Assembly (NCBI GenBank): GCA_964636705.1
Contig: CAZWUJ010000010.1
Span: 56,783-120,782 of the forward strand
Length of the DNA: 64,000 bases
DNA from: VXRJ01 sp964636705
GTDB taxonomy: Bacteria; Acidobacteriota; Vicinamibacteria; Vicinamibacterales; UBA8438
Direction of reading: 5' to 3'
The position numbers and the translations under genes were made by a program. The stretch's first letter is position 1, and each line of letters opens with the position of its first letter. Of the stretch, positions 7,442-16,680 are shown one piece after another. The notes under the pieces were generated by a model, which searched no databases, was not told the origin of the DNA, and worked only from the letters and a program-made list of their open reading frames with translations.

Positions 7442-9244
7442 TCAGCGGGCACGCCCCCGTTGACGCGGGCGCCGCGCGGTCGGGGGACGATCGATCCGGC
7501 GCCGGCGCACTCGTGGCGGGCGACCGCCGCGGCGGCGGGAAACCGACTCGAGCACCTCGGTGAGGGCCAGCTCCGACTGACGGCGGTCGCGATCGACACG
7601 GACAAGCTGCACCTCGACGCGGTCTCCCAGACGGTACGCCCGCCCGCTGGCCTCACCCCGCCAAAGGTGGTGTTTCTCGTCGAATACGTAGTAGTCGTCC
7701 GCCATCGTGGAAATGTGAACCATGCCGTCGACGAACGGCTCCACCAGCTCGACGAACAGCCCGAATCCGGTCACGCCGATGACATAGCCGTCGAAGGTCT
7801 CTCCGACCTTGTCCGCCATGAAGCGGCTCTGTTGCCAGCGGACGACTTCGCGTTCTGCATCCTCGGCGCGGCGCTCCAGCTCGGAGGTCTGGCCGGCCAG
7901 TTCCTGCAGCGTCTTCCGGCGTTCGCGGCGTTCCTTCGCCGTCTGCTTTCCCGCGCGCGAGAGCCGAAGCGCGCGGTGGACGACGAGATCGGGGTAGCGG
8001 CGAATGGGTGAGGTGAAGTGGGTATACGAGCTCGACGCCAGGCCGAAATGGCCGAGGTTGGCCGCATCGTACCGGGCCCGCTGCATCGTGCGGAGGGTCA
8101 GCAGGCCAACCGCCCGTTCCGGGGGTTCGCCGCGCATCCGGTCCAGAAGCTTCTGAAAGTGCAGCGGCGTCACCTGATCGGACGGCGCGCCGAGACTGCA
8201 GCCCAGCGATCGCGCAAACGTGTCCAGTCTCTCCACCTTCTCCGGATCGGGGGGCTCGTGCACCCGGTAGAGCACCGGCATCCGCGCCCGCTCCAGGTGC
8301 GCCGCCACCGTCTCGTTCGCGAGCAGCATGCACTCTTCGACGATGCGGTTCGCCGTGGTGCGTTGATCCGCAACTATCGCCGCCACACGCCCTTCGTCGT
8401 CCCGCTGAAACGTCGCGACCGGCACGTCGATGTCGATGGCGCCGCGGGCGCGCCGGCGCCTGGTCAGCCGGGCGGTCAGCTCGGCCAGCCGTTCGAACAG
8501 CGGCACGAGCTTCCGGTACCGCCGGCGCTGCGGCGCCGCCCGGTCCGAGAGAACCGCATCGACGTCGGTGTACGTCATGCGTTCGTCGCTGCGGATCACG
8601 CCGTCCTGGATCTCGTAGTGCGTCACCTTCCCGCGGCGGTCGATTTCCATCAGACACGACTGCACCAGCCGGTCCACCCCCGGTTGCAGACTGCACAGAC
8701 CCGTCGCGAGAGGGGCGGGCAGCATGTGGACGGCGCGGTCGGGGAAGTAGACTGACGTCCCGCGCGCGCGGGCATCGCGATCGAGGGCGCTTCCTTCGAC
8801 GACGTAGTGCGCCACGTCGGCGATATGGACACCGAGGCGGACGCGATCCCCGGACAGGGGCTCCAGCGTGAGCGCATCGTCGAAGTCGCGCGCCGTCTCC
8901 CCGTCGATCGTGACCGTCGGCAACGTGCGGAAGTCGGCGCGGCCCTCCAGGTCGGATTCCCTTACCTCCGTTCCCAGGTGTTCGGCTTCCACGACCGCCG
9001 GCGGGTCGTGATCGTCCGGGATCCCGTGCTTCTCGAGCGTGATCCGGACATCCGTCCCGGGCAGCGCGTAGTGCGCCTCGTCGAGGCGGATCAGCGCCCC
9101 GCGCGCGATCAGGGTCCCGATGCGTTCCTCGAGCGCGTCGCCCCTCCGCGGCGGCAGTCCGAGGCGCGCCTCCAGTTCGGGAAGCGTGACCGGTTCCTGA
9201 ATCTGCTCGCGGAACGCATCCAGCAGTCGATCGGCGGAGATCAT
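7442..9244 (-). CDS. rnr: Ribonuclease R / RNB-family exoribonuclease
   Basis: 3'-5' exoribonuclease. An N-terminal winged helix (about residues 1-60) is followed by the RNB catalytic domain, with the metal-binding ARDFDDAL motif and the SYTHFTSPIRRYPDLVVHR block, then a C-terminal S1 domain (GYVIGVTGFGLFVEL) and an Arg-rich tail. At 600 residues it is shorter than E. coli RNase R because the two N-terminal cold-shock domains are reduced. The ATG at 9244 begins the domain; the open frame runs further upstream, but that part is out-of-frame reading of the glycerate kinase gene. The gap to the upstream gene is 20 nt. Confidence 0.92.
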   Translation of the reverse strand: MISADRLLDAFREQIQEPVTLPELEARLGLPPRRGDALEERIGTLIARGALIRLDEAHYALPGTDVRITLEKHGIPDDHDPPAVVEAEHLGTEVRESDLEGRADFRTLPTVTIDGETARDFDDALTLEPLSGDRVRLGVHIADVAHYVVEGSALDRDARARGTSVYFPDRAVHMLPAPLATGLCSLQPGVDRLVQSCLMEIDRRGKVTHYEIQDGVIRSDERMTYTDVDAVLSDRAAPQRRRYRKLVPLFERLAELTARLTRRRRARGAIDIDVPVATFQRDDEGRVAAIVADQRTTANRIVEECMLLANETVAAHLERARMPVLYRVHEPPDPEKVERLDTFARSLGCSLGAPSDQVTPLHFQKLLDRMRGEPPERAVGLLTLRTMQRARYDAANLGHFGLASSSYTHFTSPIRRYPDLVVHRALRLSRAGKQTAKERRERRKTLQELAGQTSELERRAEDAEREVVRWQQSRFMADKVGETFDGYVIGVTGFGLFVELVEPFVDGMVHISTMADDYYVFDEKHHLWRGEASGRAYRLGDRVEVQLVRVDRDRRQSELALTEVLESVSRRRGGRPPRVRRRRIDRPPTARRPRQRGRAR

Positions 9245-9264
9245 CGGGCGGGGACTGTCACGGG

Positions 9265-10599
9265 TCAGGCGATGAGGACCACCTGCAGGTCTCCGACATT
9301 GGTGTCGGTCGGCCCGGTCCGAATGAGATCGCCGAGCGCATCGAAGAAAGTGAAGCTGTCGTTGGCCGCAAGGTAGACCTCCGGCCGGTGCAGGCCCGCG
9401 TCGGCGGCGCGCGTCGGCGTCATCGTGTCGACCAGCGCACCCGCCGCGTCGGTCGGGCCGTCGATGCCGTCCGTCCCGACACTGGCGAGGACCGCCTGCG
9501 GAAAGCGGCGTGTCATATGAAAGGCGGAGGCAAGTGCGAACTCCTGATTCCGTCCGCCCTGCCCGGCTCCCTTGACGTGCACGGTCGTCTCGCCCGCCGA
9601 CAGCACGCAACAGGGGCGCGCCTGCTCGTACGCCACTTGCGCCACCCGCTGGACATGGAAAAGGGCGGCCCTGCGCGCCTCGCCGGTGACCGGCTGATCG
9701 ATCCTGAACACGTTGAAGCCGAGCGCGCTCGCTTCCGCGGCCGCCCCGTCCATGGCGTCGCGGCGACTGCCGATCAGGTGGTACGACGATCCGGCCAGTC
9801 GTGGATCGCCCGGCTTCGGGCTTTCCGGAATCTCGCCGCGCACGCCCCGCTCCAGGGCATCGAGGACGGCGGGCGGCACCGCGTTCCCGCCGCCCGCCGT
9901 TGCCGCCGCAGCCTGGACAATCGACAGCGCGTCGGCGAAGGTCGTCGGGTCGGGCATCGCCGGTCCGGATCCAATCACCGCGGGATCGTCGGGCTCGGGA
10001 TCGACGACATCGGAAATCGCCACGGTGACGACACGGCCCCCCGCGGCAACCGCGAGGCGCCCTCCCTTGATCGCCGACAGGTGCTTCCGGACGCAGTTGA
10101 GCTCGTCAATCGCCGCGCCGGATCGCAGCAGCAGCGTCGTGACCGCCGCCTTGTCCTCGAGGGTGACCCCCTCGACCGGCGCGACCAGACCCGCCGACGC
10201 GCCGCCCGACAGCAGCAGCGCCACTACGTCGCCGTCGTCGGCGCGGGCCGCCAGTTCAAGGGCCCGCCGTCCCGCCGCCACGCTGCCCGCGGTCGGCAGC
10301 GGATGACCGACGTCGAACCACTCCAGCCCACGCACCGGATCTCCCGGCCGAGGCGAGGCAATCAGGCCGCGCGCCGGCGTGCCCGGACCATCCGGCAAGC
10401 GCGGCCACGCGTCGAGGAATGCCCGCGCCATGACGGCGGATGCCTTGCCCGCGGCGATCACGATCGGCGTGCGCTTGCCCAGCGCGGCCGCGACGGCCGG
10501 GCCTTCGAGAGCGCGCGCGGTCAGGCGTCCCGCGCCGGCGCCGGCAATGCCAGCCTGAATGATGCGCTGCGCCTGCTGTCGAAGGGTTGCGAGAGTCAG
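9265..10599 (-). CDS. Glycerate 2-kinase (GckA/MOFRL family)
   Basis: Phosphorylates glycerate. The chain has the family's GKAS segment, DVGHPLPTAGSV, LLLSGGASAG, the RKHLSAIKGGRLA block, the SAGETTVHVKGAGQGGRNQEFAL signature (given in two parts: SAGETTVHVKG and GRNQEFAL) and GTDGIDGPTDAAGA. The first ATG/GTG/TTG in frame is the GTG at 10461, but the same frame continues upstream with convincing family N-terminus (LATLRQQAQRIIQAG). No ATG, GTG or TTG occurs there before the overlap with the preceding gene. I give the CTG at 10599 as a provisional start; ATT, or a small frameshift to the GTG near 10636, are alternatives. Confidence 0.85.
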   Translation of the reverse strand: MTLATLRQQAQRIIQAGIAGAGAGRLTARALEGPAVAAALGKRTPIVIAAGKASAVMARAFLDAWPRLPDGPGTPARGLIASPRPGDPVRGLEWFDVGHPLPTAGSVAAGRRALELAARADDGDVVALLLSGGASAGLVAPVEGVTLEDKAAVTTLLLRSGAAIDELNCVRKHLSAIKGGRLAVAAGGRVVTVAISDVVDPEPDDPAVIGSGPAMPDPTTFADALSIVQAAAATAGGGNAVPPAVLDALERGVRGEIPESPKPGDPRLAGSSYHLIGSRRDAMDGAAAEASALGFNVFRIDQPVTGEARRAALFHVQRVAQVAYEQARPCCVLSAGETTVHVKGAGQGGRNQEFALASAFHMTRRFPQAVLASVGTDGIDGPTDAAGALVDTMTPTRAADAGLHRPEVYLAANDSFTFFDALGDLIRTGPTDTNVGDLQVVLIA

Positions 10600-10645
10600 A
10601 TGAAGGCTCGGGGATGCGTGGCGGAGAACGGAGTCACGCGTACGG

Positions 10646-10960
10646 TCAGTGCAGCGGCGCGCGATCGGTCGTGGAAAGGCGCGTAATGCCGTCGATGGTG
10701 CGGAGCAGGCGGTTTACCACCGCTTCGCCCCGATCTTCCTCGCATAGGCGTTCCACCCGCTGCATCAGCTTCAGAATCGCCGTCTCGACATCACCGAACG
10801 CCTTCTCCGAGTAGTGCTCGCGCTGCTGTTCGAGACACCGCCAATGTCTGAACAACTCCTCCCGGTAGAAACTGATCCGCACCGGCAAGGGCTGGCGGAG
10901 ACAGGCGGGCGGGATACCTGCACCGGGCTCGCGAGGCAACGCAACGTTAGTTGGCGCCAT
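10646..10960 (-). CDS. Hypothetical helical protein
   Basis: 104 residues, not recognised. After a Pro-rich first 25 residues the chain is strongly charged and looks all-helical (EELFRHWRCLEQQREHYSEK, then ETAILKLMQRVERLCEEDRG), perhaps a coiled coil or helical hairpin. It sits just upstream of the glycerate kinase on the same strand. No clear Shine-Dalgarno precedes the ATG. It could be genuine, given its amphipathic pattern; a chance frame cannot be excluded. Confidence 0.5.
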   Translation of the reverse strand: MAPTNVALPREPGAGIPPACLRQPLPVRISFYREELFRHWRCLEQQREHYSEKAFGDVETAILKLMQRVERLCEEDRGEAVVNRLLRTIDGITRLSTTDRAPLH

Positions 10961-11006
10961 AAGGGAGATGGATAGGATTCAGTGTAGATAACGCAACTCG
11001 GCGGTG

Positions 11007-12461
11007 TCAAACCGGCCCGTTCCCGTCTTTCAGCGCCTCGCGCACCATTTCCTTCACAACGCGCGGATTCGCCTGACCCCGGGTGTCCCGCATCACCTGA
11101 CCCACCAGATAGCCCAGCGCGCCCTCCTTCCCGGAACGGTACTTCCGGACCGCATCCGGGTTGTCCGCCATCGCCCGGCGCACCGCTCCCTCCAGCGCGC
11201 CGGAATCGCCGATCTGCTCCAACCCCTCCGCCTCGACGACCGTCTCCGCCGCCTCGCCCGTGCGCGCCATCCGCTCCAGCACTCCCTTGGCGGCGGAACT
11301 GCTCACCCTGCCGCCATCGATCATCCGAACCAGGGCGCCGAGCGCCTCCGGTGCAACACCCACGTCCGGGACCGCCACCTCCCGCGTCTTCGCCAGCCGG
11401 GTCAACTCGCCCATGATCCAGTTCGCCGCGCCCTTGGGGTTGCCCGCGGCGGCGGCGGCCGCCTCGAAGTAGGCCGCCACCGCGGCGTCATGCGCCAGCA
11501 GCGCCGCGTCCTGGCGCGGCAATCCGTATCCGGCGATGAAGCGCTGGCGGCGCGCCTCCGGCAACTCGGGCAGCCCGTCGCGCAGCTCGCCCACCCAATC
11601 CGGGTCGACCCTCAGCGGAGGCAGATCGGGATCGGGGAAATAGCGGTAGTCGTGCGCCTCCTCCTTGCTCCGCATGGCCGTCGTGCGGCGCCGCGCGGTG
11701 TCCCAGAGACGGGTCTCCTGCACCACGGCGCCGCCTGCCTCGATCAGGGCAGTCTGGCGCTTCACCTCGTAGACCAGCGCCTGTTCGAGGAAGCGGAACG
11801 AGTTGAGGTTCTTGACCTCCACCTTGACGCCGAGCCTCTCCGCGCCGGTCCGGCGGACCGACACGTTGGCGTCGCACCGCAAACTGCCCTCCTCCATGTT
11901 TCCGTCGTTGACGCCCAGCGCCAGCAGGATGCCCCGCAGGTGCTCGAAGAAGTGCGCCGCCTCGGCCGGCGCCCGCAAGTCGGGCTCGGTGACGATCTCG
12001 ATCAACGGCACACCGCTCCGGTTGAAGTCGAGATACGTGGCGCGCTCCGAATCGGGACAGCCCTCGTGGATTGACTTCCCGGCGTCTTCTTCCATGTGGA
12101 CGCGCGTGATGCGCACTTCGCGGGGCTTTCCGTCGATGGAATACGCCACCCGGCCGCCGGTGGCGAGCGGTTGCTCGTACTGGGAGATCTGGTAGCCCTT
12201 CGGCAGGTCCGGATAGAAGTAGTTCTTGCGGGCGAAGATCGACACGGGTTGCACGTCGCAACCGAGGGCAAGCGATGCCCGCACCGCGTGCTCGACAGCG
12301 CGCCGGTTGAGCACCGGCAGGGCGCCCGGCAGCCCCAGGCAGACGGGGCACACCTGGCTGTTGGGAGGAGCGCCGAACGTCGTGCGGCAGCCGCAGAAGA
12401 TCTTCGTGTCCGTCAGGAGATGCGCGTGGATCTCCAGGCCGATGACCGGTTCGAATGTCAT
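11007..12461 (-). CDS. gatB: Asp-tRNA(Asn)/Glu-tRNA(Gln) amidotransferase subunit B
   Basis: GatB activates and amidates mischarged Glu-tRNA(Gln) or Asp-tRNA(Asn) as part of GatCAB. The 484-residue protein begins PVIGLEIHAHLLT and has the zinc motif with paired Cys (CGC and CPVCLG), ARKNYFYPDLPKGYQISQYE, the HMEEDAGKSIH block, YRYFPDPDLPP and a C-terminal GatB/YqeY domain ending NPRVVKEMVREAL. gatA and gatC are not adjacent, so the subunits are encoded apart. Confidence 0.97.
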   Translation of the reverse strand: MTFEPVIGLEIHAHLLTDTKIFCGCRTTFGAPPNSQVCPVCLGLPGALPVLNRRAVEHAVRASLALGCDVQPVSIFARKNYFYPDLPKGYQISQYEQPLATGGRVAYSIDGKPREVRITRVHMEEDAGKSIHEGCPDSERATYLDFNRSGVPLIEIVTEPDLRAPAEAAHFFEHLRGILLALGVNDGNMEEGSLRCDANVSVRRTGAERLGVKVEVKNLNSFRFLEQALVYEVKRQTALIEAGGAVVQETRLWDTARRRTTAMRSKEEAHDYRYFPDPDLPPLRVDPDWVGELRDGLPELPEARRQRFIAGYGLPRQDAALLAHDAAVAAYFEAAAAAAGNPKGAANWIMGELTRLAKTREVAVPDVGVAPEALGALVRMIDGGRVSSSAAKGVLERMARTGEAAETVVEAEGLEQIGDSGALEGAVRRAMADNPDAVRKYRSGKEGALGYLVGQVMRDTRGQANPRVVKEMVREALKDGNGPV

Positions 12462-12534
12462 GTCGTCCGCCTCGGCCGGCTACGCTTGCGGGCGGTGCGG
12501 TCGGGTGCGCCCGCGGTCCGGCCGGACGTCCGGA

Positions 12535-14124
12535 TCAGGCCCGGGGACCCGCCCGCCGCACGTCTTCCGACGCCTCGGCCTCGAACGCGGCGAAGTTCTC
12601 CGCGAACATTCCGGCAAGCATCGTCGCCTGCGCGTCGTAGGCAGTGCCATTGCTCCAGACCGCGCGCGGCTGGAGACCCTCGGAGGGCACGTCCGGCACT
12701 GCGGTCGGAACGTCAACGTTGAAGATCGGATCCGGCACGAACGGCACGTCGTCCAGGGCGCCGGTCAAGATGGCGGAAATCATGGTGCGCGTGTGCGCGA
12801 TCTTCATGCGGCTGCCGGCGCCGTAGGCGCCGCCCGTCCACCCGGTGTTGACCAGCCAGACGCGCGCGCCGCTCGCGGCGATGCGCTCGCCCAGCAGCCT
12901 CGCGTAGGTCGTCGGGTGGTGCACCATGAACGGCGCGCCGAAACAGGTGCTGAACGTTGCCTTCGGTTCGGTGATCCCCCTCTCCGTTCCCGCCACCTTG
13001 GCCGTATAGCCGGAGAGGAAGTGATACATCGCCCCGGCCGGCGTCAGCCGCGCGATGGGCGGCAGTACGCCGAAGGCGTCGCAGGTCAACATGACGATGT
13101 TGGCCGGATGCCCGCCCCGGCCCGACTCCACCCAATTGTCGATGAACGCGATGGGGTACGCGCCGCGGGTATTCTCGGTAATCGAGTCGTCGTCCAGATC
13201 GAGAGCGCGGGACGCCGGGTCCAGGACGACATTCTCCAGCACTGTCCCGAACCGGCGGGTCGTGCCGTAGATTTCCGGCTCCGCCTCCTCGGACAGCTTG
13301 ATCATCTTCGCGTAGCAGCCGCCCTCGAAGTTGAAGATGCCGTTGTCGCTCCAGCCATGCTCGTCGTCGCCGATCAGTCCGCGATTGGGGTCCGACGACA
13401 ACGTCGTCTTGCCGGTGCCCGAAAGTCCGAAGAACAGCGCGGTGTCGCCGGACGCGCCGACATTCGCCGAGCAATGCATCGGCATGACGCCCCGGTTCGG
13501 CAACAGGTAGTTCATCACCGTGAAGATCGACTTCTTGATCTCGCCGGAATAGCTCGTGCCGCCGATGAGGATGGTGCGGCGGGCAAAGTTGAGGAGAATG
13601 AAGGTGCCGGAATCCGTGCCATGGCGCGCGGGATCGGCGGTCATCGAAGGAACGTCGATCACCGTGAACTGCGGATCGTGTCCGCCCGGCGGCGTGCCGG
13701 CCGGCTGCTCGAGAAACATGTTCCGCGCGAAGAGGCTGTGCCAGGCCCGCTCGGTCACGACACGAATCGGCAGCCGGTAGTCCGGGTCGGCCCCTGCGAA
13801 GCAGTCCTGCACGAAGAGCGTCCGGCCGTCGAGCGAGGCTATCGTCTCCTCGTACAGCGCGTCGAAAGCGGCGGCATCGATCGGCCGATTGACCTTGCCC
13901 CACCAGATGTCCTTGTCGGTCGACGGTTCCTTCACGAGAAACTTGTCGTTCGGGGAGCGTCCGGTGTGCGGGACCGTCGTGCAGACGAGCGGGCCTGACT
14001 CGGCGACGGTGCCTTCCTCGCGGCGAATCGCCTCTTCGTAGAGCGCGGCGGTGCCAAGGTTCCAGTGGGTCGGTCCGGGCTTGGAAACGGGGAGTGGAAC
14101 GGTAGCGACGAGCGTTTCGGGCAT
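12535..14124 (-). CDS. pckA: Phosphoenolpyruvate carboxykinase (ATP)
   Basis: Converts oxaloacetate plus ATP to phosphoenolpyruvate, the first committed step of gluconeogenesis. 529 residues, the normal length for the ATP type. The kinase P-loop is FFGLSGTGKTTLS (G236-T241). Other conserved blocks are HTGRSPNDKF, FILLNFARRTILIGGTSYSGEIKK-type (read as GTSYSGEIKKS), GDDEHGW and VNTGWTGGAYG. The gene is transcribed away from lipA, with 37 nt between the two start codons. Confidence 0.97.
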   Translation of the reverse strand: MPETLVATVPLPVSKPGPTHWNLGTAALYEEAIRREEGTVAESGPLVCTTVPHTGRSPNDKFLVKEPSTDKDIWWGKVNRPIDAAAFDALYEETIASLDGRTLFVQDCFAGADPDYRLPIRVVTERAWHSLFARNMFLEQPAGTPPGGHDPQFTVIDVPSMTADPARHGTDSGTFILLNFARRTILIGGTSYSGEIKKSIFTVMNYLLPNRGVMPMHCSANVGASGDTALFFGLSGTGKTTLSSDPNRGLIGDDEHGWSDNGIFNFEGGCYAKMIKLSEEAEPEIYGTTRRFGTVLENVVLDPASRALDLDDDSITENTRGAYPIAFIDNWVESGRGGHPANIVMLTCDAFGVLPPIARLTPAGAMYHFLSGYTAKVAGTERGITEPKATFSTCFGAPFMVHHPTTYARLLGERIAASGARVWLVNTGWTGGAYGAGSRMKIAHTRTMISAILTGALDDVPFVPDPIFNVDVPTAVPDVPSEGLQPRAVWSNGTAYDAQATMLAGMFAENFAAFEAEASEDVRRAGPRA

Positions 14125-14161
14125 AAACGATTACAATAGTCGCCGCCCGAGTTGGCAGTCA

Positions 14162-15082
14162 ATGGCCTCCGTAACGTTCTTCCGCGGACGCCCGATCCGC
14201 ATTCCCGACCCTCCCCGTGAGCGGAAGCCACCCTGGTTTCGGGTCCGCGCCCCCGGCAGTCCGGGCTACCTCCGACTCAAGGGCCTGATGCGCGAGTTAT
14301 CGCTCCACACCGTCTGCGAGGAGGCGAGTTGTCCCAACATCGGTGAGTGCTGGCAACACGGGACCGCGACCTTCATGATCCTGGGCGATACCTGCACGCG
14401 TTCCTGCGGCTACTGCAACGTGAAGCATGGGACGCCGGGAAGCGTGGATCCGAACGAACCGGAACGCCTTGCGCGCGCCGTGTCCGCGCTCGCCCTGGAC
14501 CATGTCGTCGTGACCTCCGTCGACCGGGACGACCTCCCGGACGGCGGCGCGTCGGTATTCGCCGCCTCGATCCGCGCGATCCGGCAACAGGCGACCGGCT
14601 GCCGCGTGGAGGTGCTGGTCCCCGACTTCTCGGGCCGCGCCGCGCCGGTCGAAGCGGTGCTCGACGCGGGACCCGACATCCTGAACCACAACCTGGAGAC
14701 GGTGGAGAGCCTCTATCGCCGCGCGCGCCCCGGTGGCCGTTACCGCTGGGCGCTCCGCCTTCTTGACCACGCCCGGCGCTACCGTCCGGATGTGCCGACC
14801 AAGTCGGGCGTCATGGTCGGCCTGGGAGAGACGACGGACGAATTGCTGGGCGCACTCGCCGACCTGCGGGCGGCCGGCTGCGAGATCCTGACCATCGGGC
14901 AGTACCTCCGTCCATCGCCCGCCCACCTGCCGGTCGCGCGGTACTACCATCCCGACGAGTTCGCCGAGCTCGAGCGCCATGCGCTGGGGATTGGCTTCCG
15001 CCACGTGGAATCGGGTCCGCTGGTTCGCAGCTCCTACCACGCGCACGAACAGGCTGACTCGTATCGGGCCGCCACCGCCTGA
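14162..15082 (+). CDS. lipA: Lipoyl synthase
   Basis: Radical SAM enzyme that inserts two sulfurs into protein-bound octanoyl groups. Both clusters are visible: the auxiliary cluster motif C52-x4-C57-x5-C63 (CEEASCPNIGEC) and the radical SAM motif C78-x3-C82-x2-C85 (CTRSCGYC). The conserved Arg-Ser-Ser-Tyr at the end (LVRSSYHA) is the third auxiliary-cluster ligand region. 306 residues. I chose the ATG at 14162 over an upstream one at 14051 because the longer version would read through the start of pckA with non-family sequence. Convergent with lpdA, whose product carries out chemistry on lipoyl groups. Confidence 0.95.
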   Translation: MASVTFFRGRPIRIPDPPRERKPPWFRVRAPGSPGYLRLKGLMRELSLHTVCEEASCPNIGECWQHGTATFMILGDTCTRSCGYCNVKHGTPGSVDPNEPERLARAVSALALDHVVVTSVDRDDLPDGGASVFAASIRAIRQQATGCRVEVLVPDFSGRAAPVEAVLDAGPDILNHNLETVESLYRRARPGGRYRWALRLLDHARRYRPDVPTKSGVMVGLGETTDELLGALADLRAAGCEILTIGQYLRPSPAHLPVARYYHPDEFAELERHALGIGFRHVESGPLVRSSYHAHEQADSYRAATA

Positions 15083-15094
15083 CCAGCGTGGCAA

Positions 15095-15124
15095 CGCGTC
15101 CTCCAGGACGCGGCGGTCACCGCC
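15095..15124. terminator. Two tandem hairpins between convergent lipA and lpdA
   Basis: A perfect 7-bp stem with a 4-nt loop (CGCGTCC-TCCA-GGACGCG, 15095-15112) is followed at once by a 5-bp stem with a 3-nt loop (GGCGG-TCA-CCGCC, 15112-15124). They lie in the 34-nt convergent space and run into the last codons of lpdA. There is no U-tract, so a classical intrinsic terminator is not certain; a bidirectional transcript end or 3' stabiliser is likely. Confidence 0.5.
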
Positions 15125-16571
15125 GCGGACGATAGATGTGCGCGCTCCGGCCCAGGAACGCCTCCGCCGCCTCGCCCATCGTCTCCGACAAGGTCGGATG
15201 CGGGTGGATCGCATGCGCCAACTCAGACGCCCTGACCCCCTGTTCGATGGCGAGCACGCCCTCGGCGATCAGCTCGCCGGCGCCGACTCCCGCGATGCCG
15301 ACCCCCAGCACCTGCTCCGTGCCGGGATCGATGAGCAGCTTGGTGACTCCTTCCGGGCGGTCGAGCGTCATCGCGCGTCCCGACGCTCCCCAGGGGAAAC
15401 GCGCCACCCGGACTCCACGCCCATCCTTCCACGCCTGGGTTTCCGTCAGCCCGCACCACGCCACCTCCGGGTCGGTAAACACAACCGCCGGAATCGCCCG
15501 TGGGGCGAACGCCGCATCCCGTCCCGCGATCGTCTCCACCGCCACACCCGCCTCCGCGAACGCCTTGTGGGCCAGCATCGGCTCGCCGGTGACGTCGCCC
15601 ACGGCGAATACCGCCGGCTCGGCGGTGCGTCGCTGCGCGTCGACGCGAATGAACCCCCGTGCGTCCCGCTCGATCCGCGTCCTCTCGAGACCTCCGATCC
15701 CGGAGTTGGGTGCCCGTCCCACCGCGACCAGCACCGCGTCGAACCGCTCCGTCCATTCACGCCCACCACCCTCGGAGGACGCGCCACCACTGGCCGTGCC
15801 GGACAGCGTGGCCTCGATCCCGTCGGGCCGCGGCGCCAGCCCGCGAACCGTGGTGTTGAGGTGGATGGCGGCCGTGATGCGGTCCATCCGCCGCGCGAGC
15901 ACGCGGACGAGGTCGGCGTCCACGCCGGGCAACAGGCTCCCGGTCATCTCGACGACCGTGACGGCAGTGCCGAGGGCGGCATAGACGGTCCCCAGTTCCA
16001 GGCCGATATAGCCGCCGCCGACGACGAGGAGCGACTTCGGAACCCGTTCGATATCGAGCGCGCCGGTCGAATCGAGCACGCGCGGATCGTCCAGGGCGAG
16101 CGGGCCGGGCCGGGCCGGCCGGGATCCGGTTGCGATGATCGCGTGATCGAACGCCAACCGCGATGAGACGCCGGCTGCCGGAGCGTCCGCCGGCCTGACG
16201 TTCAGCGACTGCGCATCGGCGAACGCGGCGCGCCCCCGCAGACAGGCGACGCCTCGCTGCCTCGCGAGCAGGGCCAGCCCCCCGGTCAGCCTGGCGACCA
16301 CCTCGTCCTTCCACGCCCTCAGCCGCGCCGGATCGATGGCCGGCGCGCCGAACGCAATTCCCCACCGCTCCGCCTCGCGCGCCTCGCTGACGACGCGCGC
16401 CGCATGCAGCAGCGCCTTCGACGGCATGCATCCGCGATACAGGCAGACCCCGCCGGGCTTCGGTGCCTCGTCGACGAGGGTCACCGCCATGCCCAGGTCG
16501 GCGGCCCGAAACGCCGCCACGTAGCCGCCCGGACCCGCCCCAATCACTGTCAGTCGTGTCTGCAACGTCAT
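15117..16571 (-). CDS. lpdA: Dihydrolipoyl dehydrogenase (E3)
   Basis: Flavoprotein that reoxidises dihydrolipoyl groups of 2-oxo acid dehydrogenases and the glycine cleavage system with NAD. 484 residues: FAD Rossmann motif VIGAGPGGYVAA at the N-terminus, redox disulfide C43-LYRG-C48 in GGVCLYRGCMPSK, NAD motif VVGGGYIGLELG, second FAD contact VFAVGDVTGEPMLAHKA, and the C-terminal dimer-interface HPHPTLSE with the catalytic His. All residues needed for activity are present. No E1 or E2 gene is in the window. Confidence 0.95.
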   Translation of the reverse strand: MTLQTRLTVIGAGPGGYVAAFRAADLGMAVTLVDEAPKPGGVCLYRGCMPSKALLHAARVVSEAREAERWGIAFGAPAIDPARLRAWKDEVVARLTGGLALLARQRGVACLRGRAAFADAQSLNVRPADAPAAGVSSRLAFDHAIIATGSRPARPGPLALDDPRVLDSTGALDIERVPKSLLVVGGGYIGLELGTVYAALGTAVTVVEMTGSLLPGVDADLVRVLARRMDRITAAIHLNTTVRGLAPRPDGIEATLSGTASGGASSEGGGREWTERFDAVLVAVGRAPNSGIGGLERTRIERDARGFIRVDAQRRTAEPAVFAVGDVTGEPMLAHKAFAEAGVAVETIAGRDAAFAPRAIPAVVFTDPEVAWCGLTETQAWKDGRGVRVARFPWGASGRAMTLDRPEGVTKLLIDPGTEQVLGVGIAGVGAGELIAEGVLAIEQGVRASELAHAIHPHPTLSETMGEAAEAFLGRSAHIYRPRR

Positions 16572-16680
16572 CTCCCTGAGGAAACCCCTCGGCAGGCCCC
16601 CCGATGGAATTATCCATCGGCGCGGCGGGCGGGATCCGCGCCGGAACCGCGGTGCGGGGTGCGACTGCTACGATCGGTCC

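Noticed and set aside
5446..7563. A 705-codon plus-strand frame over selB
   Set aside because: Antisense shadow of selB; composition is Arg/His/Gln-rich and no family motif appears.
14051..14161. Upstream start for lipA
   Set aside because: It would overlap the pckA start and add residues unlike LipA.
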